Shown here one piece after another: positions 42,332-50,176 of a stretch of DNA of 64,000 nucleotides. A program made the translations under genes and the position numbers. Each line of letters opens with the position of its first letter. The first letter of the stretch is position 1. Under the pieces are notes generated by a model, which was given only the letters and a program-made list of their open reading frames with translations, had not been told where the DNA came from and searched no databases. Source of the DNA: an uncultured Sulfurimonas sp. (lineage in GTDB: Bacteria > Campylobacterota > Campylobacteria > Campylobacterales > Sulfurimonadaceae); the NCBI RefSeq assembly GCF_963662755.1, contig NZ_OY759725.1, positions 1,439,781-1,503,780 of the forward strand, given 5' to 3'.

Positions 42332-43339
42332 ATGACAGACGAAATACTATCTAGAATACAAAAAAAGTTTCCTTTAGTTGCAAAGCCTTTTAAAGTCATT
42401 GCGGATGAATTAGATATGAGTGAAGAAGAAGTTCTTAGTATTTTACAAGAGCAAAAAAAAGCTAATATAATTCGCCAAACATCAGCTATATTTGATACAA
42501 AAAGATTGGGTTATAAATCTTCTTTGGTAGCATTTAAAATCGCTCCAGAAAAAATTAATGATGCAGTAAAAATTATCAACTCGCACCCTGGCATCTCCCA
42601 TAATTACGAGAGAAATCATGACTTTAACATCTGGTTCACTCTTGGTGTTTCACCTGATTCTAAATTAGGACTTGATAAAACTGTAGAGCTGCTCTCATCA
42701 CTTACAGATGCTGATGAGTATATCATGCTTCCAACTTTAAAACTCTTCAAAATAAATGTTAAACTAAACACAACTGGTAAAGATGAAAAGAAAGAAGAAG
42801 TTAAAAAAGTTGTACACTCTGAGATAGAAATGACACCTCTGCATCATGAGATAGTTCATAGAGCTCAATACGATATAGAAATGGTAAGCGAACCATTTAA
42901 AAATATTATAAGTGAACTTAATATAAATTATGACAAATTCTTCTCAATCCTTCAAGAACTTCAAGAAGCTGGAATTATGAGAAGATTTGCATCTATACTT
43001 AATCACAGAAAAGCAGGGTTTAATGCTAATGCTATGGTTGTATGGGATGTAGATGAAGCCAATGGTGAAGAAATTGGTGCTACAGCAGCAGCATTTAGTG
43101 CAGTAAGTCATTGTTACCTTCGTCCTAAATATGCAAATTGGCCATATAATCTTTTTACAATGGTTCATGGTAAAAATGAAGAAGAAACAAATGCTATTAT
43201 AGCCGAGATGGCTGAGGAGATAGAATCTAAGTCTCATATGCCACTCTACAGCTCAAGAGAGTTTAAAAAAATTCGTATTGAGTACTTTACTCCAGCTATG
43301 CAAGCTTGGGAATCAGAATATGGAGGGCTAGAAGCATAA
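42332..43339 (+). CDS. Siroheme decarboxylase, fused NirDL/NirGH (AhbA/B) type
   Basis: 335 residues made of two similar AsnC/Lrp-fold halves, about 1-150 and 170-330, joined by a charged linker (TGKDEKKEEVKKVVHSE). Each half has a winged-helix start (FPLVAKPFKVIADELDMSEEE; SEPFKNIISELNINYDKFF), an IRQTSAIFDTKRLGY / MRRFASILNHRKAGF segment, and histidine-containing ferredoxin-like parts (HNYERNHDFNIWF; SHCYLRPKYANWPYNLFTMVHG). These enzymes remove two acetate groups of siroheme to give the didecarboxy form used by NirJ. The two subunits are usually separate genes or one DL plus G and H; here a single chain holds both. Confidence 0.85.
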   Translation: MTDEILSRIQKKFPLVAKPFKVIADELDMSEEEVLSILQEQKKANIIRQTSAIFDTKRLGYKSSLVAFKIAPEKINDAVKIINSHPGISHNYERNHDFNIWFTLGVSPDSKLGLDKTVELLSSLTDADEYIMLPTLKLFKINVKLNTTGKDEKKEEVKKVVHSEIEMTPLHHEIVHRAQYDIEMVSEPFKNIISELNINYDKFFSILQELQEAGIMRRFASILNHRKAGFNANAMVVWDVDEANGEEIGATAAAFSAVSHCYLRPKYANWPYNLFTMVHGKNEEETNAIIAEMAEEIESKSHMPLYSSREFKKIRIEYFTPAMQAWESEYGGLEA

Positions 43340-43722
43340 TGGAACTATTTATTGAACTTGAAATTGTATATATAGTTATAGGGATTTTTATTCTTAGTGT
43401 AACAGCGATTGTAACAACAAGGGATTTTATGCCAAAAGTTGCTTTTAGTCGTGGAATGATAAGCGTAGGTATGTTAATCACTACAATGATTATAATACAT
43501 TTTTTTATGACAACTACTCGTATGGATGGAGTAAAAGAAATCTTTCAAAATGGCGAAACTGTTATATGTGAAAACAAAATGCGTAGAACGATTTCAAGGT
43601 CAGTGCTTCTATCTAAAGATTTGGGTTGGAGACTTGAGGGTGATAGATTTAAAAACGACAACTATGAAAGAGATTTTCATACTTCAAGATGTATAGAATT
43701 TAATGGAATAGTACCTAAATAG
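43339..43722 (+). CDS. Hypothetical two-helix membrane protein
   Basis: 127 residues from ATG 43339, which overlaps the previous TAA (TAATG). Two membrane helices (EIVYIVIGIFILSVTAIV; GMISVGMLITTMIIIHFFM) then a soluble domain with two cysteines (ETVICENKMRRTISRSVLLSKDLGW, HTSRCIEFNG). The next gene starts right after its stop. No family recognised. Confidence 0.65.
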   Translation: MELFIELEIVYIVIGIFILSVTAIVTTRDFMPKVAFSRGMISVGMLITTMIIIHFFMTTTRMDGVKEIFQNGETVICENKMRRTISRSVLLSKDLGWRLEGDRFKNDNYERDFHTSRCIEFNGIVPK

Positions 43723-43893
43723 ATGTTTGAAATATTAAAACGTTACTCTATGGCATTTATCTTTTTGCTTGTTGTTATAGTACTGATGCTACTTGGGACT
43801 ATGGGCGTGACAAGTTTAGGTAACAAGATGCTTCATGATACTGGTGTCGAGATGGAACCTATGAAACCTAGAGGAGAGGAGCTTATTAAATGA
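43723..43893 (+). CDS. Small membrane protein, 56 residues
   Basis: ATG directly follows the preceding TAG. One helix (MAFIFLLVVIVLMLLGTMG) after a basic start, then GNKMLHDTGVEMEPMKPRGEELIK. Its last four bases overlap the next start (ATGA). The continuous coupling on both sides is the main evidence that it is translated. Confidence 0.65.
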   Translation: MFEILKRYSMAFIFLLVVIVLMLLGTMGVTSLGNKMLHDTGVEMEPMKPRGEELIK

Positions 43894-44183
43894 GTTTAAG
43901 TCTTATACTTTTTGTAGGAGTTATTTTAAGTGTTATTTTTCACTTTATAGGTGTATATGCTGAAGCTAAAAAAACTGTTTGGGTGATGATAGTTATCATG
44001 TGGGCAGGTTCTATAAATATAGCTATGAGTGAGATAAAACCTCTAGGCTATGAAGATATCAAAAAAATGAAAGGTCAGTTTGCAGATACTGACAAGCTCA
44101 TAGAAGAAGCTGGTGAAGAAGTTTCTGTGTATGAGATGCTAAAGATAAAAAAGAGTTATCAAGTTAACAATCCTAAAAAATGA
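43890..44183 (+). CDS. Hypothetical two-helix membrane protein
   Basis: 97 residues. Two helices (SLILFVGVILSVIFHFIGVYA; VWVMIVIMWAGSINIAMS), then a charged cytoplasmic-like tail (YEDIKKMKGQFADTDKLIEEAGEE). GAGGAGAGGAG lies upstream inside the previous gene. Starts and stops overlap neighbours by four bases. No family recognised. Confidence 0.65.
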   Translation: MSLSLILFVGVILSVIFHFIGVYAEAKKTVWVMIVIMWAGSINIAMSEIKPLGYEDIKKMKGQFADTDKLIEEAGEEVSVYEMLKIKKSYQVNNPKK

Positions 44184-44875
44184 TACATAAAAAAAGTATT
44201 GGTATTGTTGGTTGTGGTTGGCTTGGAAAACCACTTTATGATTTTTTAAGTAGCATCTACAATGTGGAATGCTACTCAAGAGATTCTACAAAAGATGACT
44301 CTCTTTTTTGGCAAAGAGATATAATTATCATCGCTATAAATACTAAAGACAACTATCTTCAAACTCTTAAAAAAATCGCAAAACTTACAGCTAAATCTTC
44401 GACTACTGTTCTTATGAGTTCTATTTCTGTTTATAGAGAGTTTGACTCTGAGGTTGATGAAAATACTCATATAACAAAATCATCACTTCAAAGAGATGCA
44501 GAGTTGCTAATGCAAGAGATGCGTGAGAGTTTAGTTGTTTTACGTCTTGGTGGTCTTATGGGAGAGGATAGAATCTCTGGAAGATGGAAAGGTGCTTCTG
44601 TATTTAGTGATGGAGAGGTAAATTATATTCATCGTGATGATGTTATAGATATAACTCAAAAAATATTAGAAACAAACATAAAAAGTGGCATCTACAACCT
44701 TGTAGCACCTCTACATCCGCTTCGCTCACAAGTTCATAAAAGAAATAGTGAGATATTTGATTTTGAAATTGCTACATTTGAAGGAAGAACTCATCGTATA
44801 GTCTCTTCAGATGCAATCATAAAAAAATTAGACTACACCTTTGTGCATCCAAATCCATTGGAATTTTGGAGTTAA
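44180..44875 (+). CDS. NAD(P)-binding epimerase-like (YeeZ-type SDR) protein
   Basis: 231 residues. Rossmann start SIGIVGCGWLGKPLYDFL, then LMSSISVYREFDSEVDENT and NYIHRDDVIDITQKILE, the layout of atypical SDR/YeeZ proteins. The classical YxxxK catalytic pair is not evident. Translationally coupled to the small membrane genes (ATGA). Substrate unknown. Confidence 0.7.
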   Translation: MIHKKSIGIVGCGWLGKPLYDFLSSIYNVECYSRDSTKDDSLFWQRDIIIIAINTKDNYLQTLKKIAKLTAKSSTTVLMSSISVYREFDSEVDENTHITKSSLQRDAELLMQEMRESLVVLRLGGLMGEDRISGRWKGASVFSDGEVNYIHRDDVIDITQKILETNIKSGIYNLVAPLHPLRSQVHKRNSEIFDFEIATFEGRTHRIVSSDAIIKKLDYTFVHPNPLEFWS

Positions 44876-45072
44876 TTACTTCTAGCTAAAGCAGCAAAAT
44901 CAATCTCTTGTGTTTGTTGTTTTTCATCGGCAATTTTTTTATCGTCCTCATAGCTTCCTGTAGTAAAAATATACTCACTGCTTTTTAGTGTGCATCCTTT
45001 CATTCCTGGAACACAAGGTTTTTTTACAAGTTTACACATACCTTTATAATCATGCTGACAAGTCCAACCCAT
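44872..45072 (-). CDS. Small cysteine-rich protein
   Basis: 66 residues. Cysteines at 5, 13, 20 and 27 in GWTCQHDYKGMCKLVKKP then CVPGMKGCTLK, followed by an acidic tail. The four cysteines could hold one zinc or Fe-S centre. Convergent with the epimerase-like gene, 3' ends overlapping by four bases. Function unknown. Confidence 0.6.
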   Translation of the reverse strand: MGWTCQHDYKGMCKLVKKPCVPGMKGCTLKSSEYIFTTGSYEDDKKIADEKQQTQEIDFAALARSN

Positions 45073-45116
45073 AATACACCTTTTTAAGTTTTTGAAATTA
45101 TATCAAAGTTATATTT

Positions 45117-46970
45117 TTAATTTGTATTTACGATTTTTAGTACTCCATCTTCATCCTCTTGAAGTTGAAACACTTTTTTATTCATATTTTCATTAGTATT
45201 TAATTTTATTTCTCGTGATGGATTGTTTAGTATATAAGTTATATGATTGTAGCCTCTGAGTGGCTCACCGAGTATGATTTTAGCATCTACAATATTAGAT
45301 GAATTATAAGAATCTTTTTCTTTTAATTTAGCATATTGTTCTTTTTTGTACTCAACATTCTCTTTTTGTTTTTTGTAGCGTACTCTTAAAATTTTGCATT
45401 GTTTAAATTTTTGAACAAGAGTATCGGGAATTTCTTTGCCTTGGCTTTTATCTTTAATGATTGAAGATTTTATTTTTTCACACACCTCAAGAGAGCTTTT
45501 TACTTTTTGTGTAATCTTTTTAAACTCTTTAAGGGCTATTGCTAACTCTTCTTCAATCTTTTTAAAATAAATTTTGTCATCATTTTTACTTAGACTAAAG
45601 GCTCCGGTAACAGAGGTATCAAGAATGAAGTTATTTTCTTCTCCTCTAGTTTTTTCTATTTTAATATACTCAGATGCTTGCATTTTTACATGCGAACCGA
45701 GGAGTTGTATCTCAATTTTTTTTGCTTTTATTTTTCCTCGTATAGCATTTTTTATAATAGCTTCATCGGCTATAATTTCGCCACCCTCAAGAGTCTCAAC
45801 ATTTACTTTTCTTGCTACTATTTTACCCTTGTGCAAGCTTATATTTGCATTTACACAGCTTATAGAAGATTCATTATGAGTTTGTCCATCTATAGTAATG
45901 TCACGTGCTTGTATGTTTGTATTTGGACCGACGCTACCTTTGATGGATAATTTTTGAACTTTTACACGCATACCCTCTTCAATAGCATCTTCTAAAGGAT
46001 TGTCTTTTACTACATTTATAGATATCTCTGAATCCAAGTCAGAGTTAATCGTCCCTGTTGTCTTAAAAGAAATCTCTTCAACATCTATGCTGTTTGAAAC
46101 ATCATAAAGGTTTCCTTTTTTTACAAGGTAACCACTTTTGTTGGAGAGATATTTTATATTTTCAAAGCTATCTTGAACTTCTATGCCGTCCTCAGTTGTA
46201 AATGTAGGTTTAGCGTCTATATTTACAGTTTCAACTTCAATAATCTTACCTTTACAAGTTCTACCGTGTTCACCTTGTTGAGGTTTTATAAATTCAAATA
46301 GTTCATCACCTTGAGCACAGCTAAGTAAAAAACCTCTATTTGAGTAATCAACTCTTCCAGAGCTATCTTCAGCGCCTATATCATTTTTCTCTTCTATGGT
46401 CATACTGATTTGAGAGTTTATAGATTCTATAGCATCTATACCTTGAGATATAAGTATTTTTTTATCTTCTTTAAATGTTATTTTTTTAATCTGTTTTATA
46501 ACATCAACAAATTCTTTTATGCTCTTTTGATACCCTGCATCAAATATGTAAAGTATGATATTTGATCTTAATTTTTGCTCATTTATGTAACTTAAAAAAT
46601 CATCATAAAGCTTGTCATAAAATTCTAATTGAGAGCCTTTTTTTATAACAAAGTAAGCAAGAGTTTCATTCTCATTAAACTCTATGGAGCTTATCATTTT
46701 TTCAAATGGATAACCTTTATAATATTCGCTAATTGAGATGTTGTATTGTTGTTCAAACACAACGGATATATCTCTTAATACCTTTTCTTGGGAATACTTT
46801 CTAAGTTCATTTGAATCAATTTCAACAAGATTTCCATTTTCATCTTTTGTAAAAGTTTCAACACTATTTATATCGATATAGAGTTTAGAAACAGGGATAT
46901 ATTTTTGTGCAGCTACTCTTAATAATTCTCTTGCAACATTGCTTGTAACTACATTTATATTTCTCATCAT
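45117..46970 (-). CDS. FapA-like DUF342 protein
   Basis: 617 residues. N-terminal ~170 residues of no clear family, then the FapA N domain (RVDYSNRGFLLSCAQGDELFEF, GEHGRTCKGKIIEV) and a right-handed beta-helix (SIKGSVGPNTNIQARDITIDGQ, GGEIIADEAIIKNAIRGKIKA). From about 455 to 560 a long charged coiled coil, then a short C-terminal strand part. DUF342 proteins bind nucleotides and act in polar assembly or flagellar control in Vibrio; here the role is inferred. GGAGTTAG precedes ATG. Confidence 0.8.
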   Translation of the reverse strand: MMRNINVVTSNVARELLRVAAQKYIPVSKLYIDINSVETFTKDENGNLVEIDSNELRKYSQEKVLRDISVVFEQQYNISISEYYKGYPFEKMISSIEFNENETLAYFVIKKGSQLEFYDKLYDDFLSYINEQKLRSNIILYIFDAGYQKSIKEFVDVIKQIKKITFKEDKKILISQGIDAIESINSQISMTIEEKNDIGAEDSSGRVDYSNRGFLLSCAQGDELFEFIKPQQGEHGRTCKGKIIEVETVNIDAKPTFTTEDGIEVQDSFENIKYLSNKSGYLVKKGNLYDVSNSIDVEEISFKTTGTINSDLDSEISINVVKDNPLEDAIEEGMRVKVQKLSIKGSVGPNTNIQARDITIDGQTHNESSISCVNANISLHKGKIVARKVNVETLEGGEIIADEAIIKNAIRGKIKAKKIEIQLLGSHVKMQASEYIKIEKTRGEENNFILDTSVTGAFSLSKNDDKIYFKKIEEELAIALKEFKKITQKVKSSLEVCEKIKSSIIKDKSQGKEIPDTLVQKFKQCKILRVRYKKQKENVEYKKEQYAKLKEKDSYNSSNIVDAKIILGEPLRGYNHITYILNNPSREIKLNTNENMNKKVFQLQEDEDGVLKIVNTN

Positions 46971-46981
46971 ATTCTAACTCC

Positions 46982-47000
46982 TTGATTTAATTATAATCAA
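46982..47000. promoter_or_regulatory. Palindrome over the FapA-like gene promoter
   Basis: TTGATT (46982-46987) and AATCAA (46995-47000) flank TAATTAT. On the minus strand it contains TATAAT (46994-46989), so a regulator bound here would cover the -10 box. Confidence 0.4.
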
Positions 47001-47129
47001 ATTACATATACTATCGACAAAGATTTGTATTTTTATACTATAAATGCATAAAAAGTCACATAAATAAGCTTTTATTTTGAAGATTATTTAGCTAATATAT
47101 AGAATACAAAACAATATATGCAAGGGTGT

Positions 47130-48026
47130 ATGATGACAAGTTATGATAGGATAGACATTCATAAAGACTTATCTGGAAGTTTAAAATCAAATTTAGATAT
47201 TCATCTTAAAAAAATCATAGCTCTTTTTAAATTAATCGTATGTGATCATCAAATAGATGATATACAAAAAGTTTTACACCTTCACTCACACGCTAATTGT
47301 GAAATAACCTATATGCTAAATGCTATCTTAGACTCAAGAGTTAAAAATATAGATGACAAAAAAGAAAAAATTTTAGAGTTTGAAGAGTTACATAAACGCT
47401 TACATAAACTTCAAGAACTTGTCTTAGTTGAGTACAAAGATAATAGACGCATAAGTGAAGATACATATGAAAATTTTGCCATAATAGAGTTTGATTTTAT
47501 ACAAAAGCTTACTGCCCTTGTTATAGAGAGTGAAAACTATGAGAAAAATTTTGATGGTCTTACAAATATTTTTAATAGAAAACATTTTTTTGAAAAAATT
47601 GAGTATGATTTTACAAAAGCAAGAAGAACAAGAACAGACTTTACAATAGTTATGGCAGATATAGATCATTTTAAACAGATAAATGATCATTATGGTCATC
47701 AAATTGGCGATGAAGTTTTGATAGAAGTTAGTAGAATTTTTGTTGAACATGTAAGAGCGTATGATATAGTTGCAAGATATGGCGGAGAAGAATTTGTGTT
47801 TTTTATGTACTCAGATTCAAAAGAAACCATTAGCATATTTAAAAGAATTGAAAAACTACTACAAGAAGAAGCTTTGATAATAGATAAACATAAAATAGAT
47901 CTAACTTGTTCTTTTGGAATAGCTCAAGATAGAGGTAATCTTAGTATATATGAACTTGTTTCTTTGGCAGATAAAGCACTCTATGAGGCTAAGTCTCAAG
48001 GTAGAAATCAAATAGTAATAGTTTAA
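47130..48026 (+). CDS. Diguanylate cyclase with His-rich N-terminal domain
   Basis: 298 residues from ATG 47130 (AAGGG 4 bases upstream; an ATG at 47118 precedes that site). The N-terminal ~145 residues are helical, soluble and rich in His with two Cys (FKLIVCDHQ, VLHLHSHANCEITYML, HKRLHKLQELV), possibly a metal-binding sensor. The GGDEF domain follows: DGLTNIFNRKHFFEKI, MADIDHFKQINDHYGHQIGDE, and the active site GGEEF. It makes c-di-GMP. No RxxD inhibition site is obvious. Confidence 0.88.
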   Translation: MMTSYDRIDIHKDLSGSLKSNLDIHLKKIIALFKLIVCDHQIDDIQKVLHLHSHANCEITYMLNAILDSRVKNIDDKKEKILEFEELHKRLHKLQELVLVEYKDNRRISEDTYENFAIIEFDFIQKLTALVIESENYEKNFDGLTNIFNRKHFFEKIEYDFTKARRTRTDFTIVMADIDHFKQINDHYGHQIGDEVLIEVSRIFVEHVRAYDIVARYGGEEFVFFMYSDSKETISIFKRIEKLLQEEALIIDKHKIDLTCSFGIAQDRGNLSIYELVSLADKALYEAKSQGRNQIVIV

Positions 48027-48051
48027 AAATAAATTTATATAGGGATATTAT

Positions 48052-48861
48052 ATGTCTTATTTACAGCCTAATGAGTTTGTAACGAAGATGGTTGATTCGG
48101 GAGAATCCAAAGTTTATATGTCAACTAAAGATACTGTAATTAGAGCATTTATGGCAGGCGCTATACTTGGACTATCTGCTGCTTTTGCTATTACAGTTTC
48201 AATAACTACAGGGTCTTCACTTTTAGGGGCTATGCTCTTTCCTGTTGGTTTTATTATGCTTTATCTTATGGGTTTTGACCTTTTAACTGGAGTTTTTGTT
48301 TTAGTTCCACTTGCACTTTTAGATAAGCGACCAGGAGTTACAGTAAATCAGGTTCTTAGAAATTGGGGACTTGTTTTTTTAGGAAATTTTGCAGGAGCAG
48401 TTGTTGTGGCTTTTATGCTCTCTTTTGTTCTTACCTATGGATACTCAATAGAGCCAGGATTAGTTGGAGACAAAATAGCAACTATTGGCGAATCAAGAAC
48501 TCTTGGCTACAAAGAACATGGAATATCGGGATGGTTCACAATATTTATCCGAGGGATGCTTTGTAATTGGATGGTATCTATGGGTGTTGTTGGCGCAATG
48601 ATTTCAACAACCGTGAGCGGTAAAGCCATAGCTATGTGGATGCCAATTATGCTTTTCTTTTTTATGGGTTTTGAACACTCTATAGTAAATATGTTTTTAT
48701 TTCCTTTTTCTATGATTTTAGGCGGTGATTTTACAGTTATGGACTATCTTATTTGGAATGAAATCCCAACAGTACTTGGTAACTTAATAGGTGGACTTAC
48801 ATTTACGGGGCTGACCCTTTACTCAACACACGTGAAAACTGGACCTAAGAGAGAATTGTAA
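48052..48861 (+). CDS. Formate/nitrite transporter (FNT) family channel
   Basis: 269 residues, six membrane helices plus the two half-helices of the FocA/NirC fold. GSSLLGAMLFPVGFIMLYLMGFDLLTGVF and RGMLCNWMVSMGVVGAMIS are diagnostic, as is FFMGFEHSIVNMFLFP with the central histidine. Near the denitrification block nitrite uptake or export is plausible, but sequence alone does not separate nitrite from formate. Confidence 0.88.
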   Translation: MSYLQPNEFVTKMVDSGESKVYMSTKDTVIRAFMAGAILGLSAAFAITVSITTGSSLLGAMLFPVGFIMLYLMGFDLLTGVFVLVPLALLDKRPGVTVNQVLRNWGLVFLGNFAGAVVVAFMLSFVLTYGYSIEPGLVGDKIATIGESRTLGYKEHGISGWFTIFIRGMLCNWMVSMGVVGAMISTTVSGKAIAMWMPIMLFFFMGFEHSIVNMFLFPFSMILGGDFTVMDYLIWNEIPTVLGNLIGGLTFTGLTLYSTHVKTGPKREL

Positions 48862-48873
48862 AAACTATTAAGA

Positions 48874-48879
48874 TATAAT
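48874..48879 (+). promoter_or_regulatory. -10 box for malic enzyme gene
   Basis: TATAAT in AGATATAATT, 31 bases before ATG 48910, with GAGGATT as ribosome binding site. Confidence 0.5.
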
Positions 48880-48909
48880 TTTAAAAAAGAAATTTGAGGA
48901 TTTTATCTT

Positions 48910-50175
48910 ATGTCAAAAACATCTACTACAGATCAAGAAGCTCTTGATTATCATGAATTTCCAAAACCTGGAAAAATATCAGTTGAGACTACAAAGCCAG
49001 TAGTTACTCAAAAAGATTTATCACTTGCTTACACTCCAGGTGTTGCAGTTCCGTGTTTAGCTATAGAAAAAAATCCCGAAGATGCTTATAGATATACTGC
49101 TAAGAAAAATCTTGTAGCGGTTATATCAAACGGAACAGCAGTTTTAGGACTTGGCAATATTGGTGCATTAGCATCTAAGCCAGTTATGGAAGGCAAGGGT
49201 GTTTTGTTTAAAAACTTCTCTGGACTTGATTGTTTTGATATTGAAGTAGATACACAAAGTATAGATAGATTTTGTTCTGTAGTAACGGCTATAGCTCCAA
49301 CATTTGGTGGCATAAATCTAGAAGATATAAAAGCTCCTGAGTGTTTTGAGATAGAGAGACGCTTAGTAGAAGAGTTAGATATCCCTGTTATGCATGATGA
49401 CCAACATGGTACAGCAGTTATATCTGCTGCAGCTATTATCAATGCTTGTGAAGTTACACACAGAAAGATAGAAGATTTAAAAATTGTTGTAGTTGGTGCT
49501 GGAGCGGCAGCAATATCTTGTGCAAGACTATATAGAATACTTGGTGCAAGAGAGATTTATATGCTTGATTCTAAAGGTGTTATTCACAATGGAAGAAGTG
49601 ATTTAAATGAATACAAAAGAGAGTTTTGTGCATCTGGATATATGACTCATTCAGAAGTTTTTGCTTGTGCTGATGTTGTTGTTGGACTCTCAAAACCAGG
49701 TACATTTAACATAGAAGACATTAAAACTATGGCAAATGAGCCAATAATATTTACACTTGCAAATCCGACTCCTGAAATTTTTCCACAAGATGTGCTTGAA
49801 GCAAGAGCAGATGCAGTAGTTGCAACGGGAAGAAGTGATTTTGACAATCAAGTAAATAATGTTTTAGGTTTTCCATTTATATTTAGAGGTGCTATGGATG
49901 TTCGAGCATCTAAGATAAACGACGATATGAAACTAGCTGCTGCACACGCACTTGCAGAACTAGCTCGCATGGAAGTACCAAAAGAGATAAATGAACTTTA
50001 TGCAAAAGATATCAAGTTTGGTAAAGAGTATCTTATACCTAAACCATTTGATAAAAGACTTATAGTTGAGGTCTCAAGTGCAGTAGCTCAAGCTGCAATA
50101 GATAGCGGTGTATCCAATATGAAAGATTTTAATATTAAAGCCTATAGAAAAGAGTTAGCTCAAATCTTAAAATAA
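48910..50175 (+). CDS. Malic enzyme (NAD(P)-dependent, decarboxylating)
   Basis: 421 residues, the short bacterial form without a phosphotransacetylase domain. Malate to pyruvate plus CO2, or the reverse. Seen: SLAYTPGVAVPCLAI, NGTAVLGLGNIGALASKPVMEGK, MHDDQHGTAVI, IVVVGAGAAAISCARL (NAD(P) loop) and ATGRSDFDNQVNNVLGFPFIFRG. Single-gene unit by its promoter. Confidence 0.93.
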   Translation: MSKTSTTDQEALDYHEFPKPGKISVETTKPVVTQKDLSLAYTPGVAVPCLAIEKNPEDAYRYTAKKNLVAVISNGTAVLGLGNIGALASKPVMEGKGVLFKNFSGLDCFDIEVDTQSIDRFCSVVTAIAPTFGGINLEDIKAPECFEIERRLVEELDIPVMHDDQHGTAVISAAAIINACEVTHRKIEDLKIVVVGAGAAAISCARLYRILGAREIYMLDSKGVIHNGRSDLNEYKREFCASGYMTHSEVFACADVVVGLSKPGTFNIEDIKTMANEPIIFTLANPTPEIFPQDVLEARADAVVATGRSDFDNQVNNVLGFPFIFRGAMDVRASKINDDMKLAAAHALAELARMEVPKEINELYAKDIKFGKEYLIPKPFDKRLIVEVSSAVAQAAIDSGVSNMKDFNIKAYRKELAQILK

Positions 50176-50176
50176 G

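Noticed and set aside
45073..45116. TTGA-N7-TCAA before the small cysteine-rich gene as another FNR box
   Set aside because: The spacer is one base too long for the TTGAT-N4-ATCAA palindrome and no -10 box fits.
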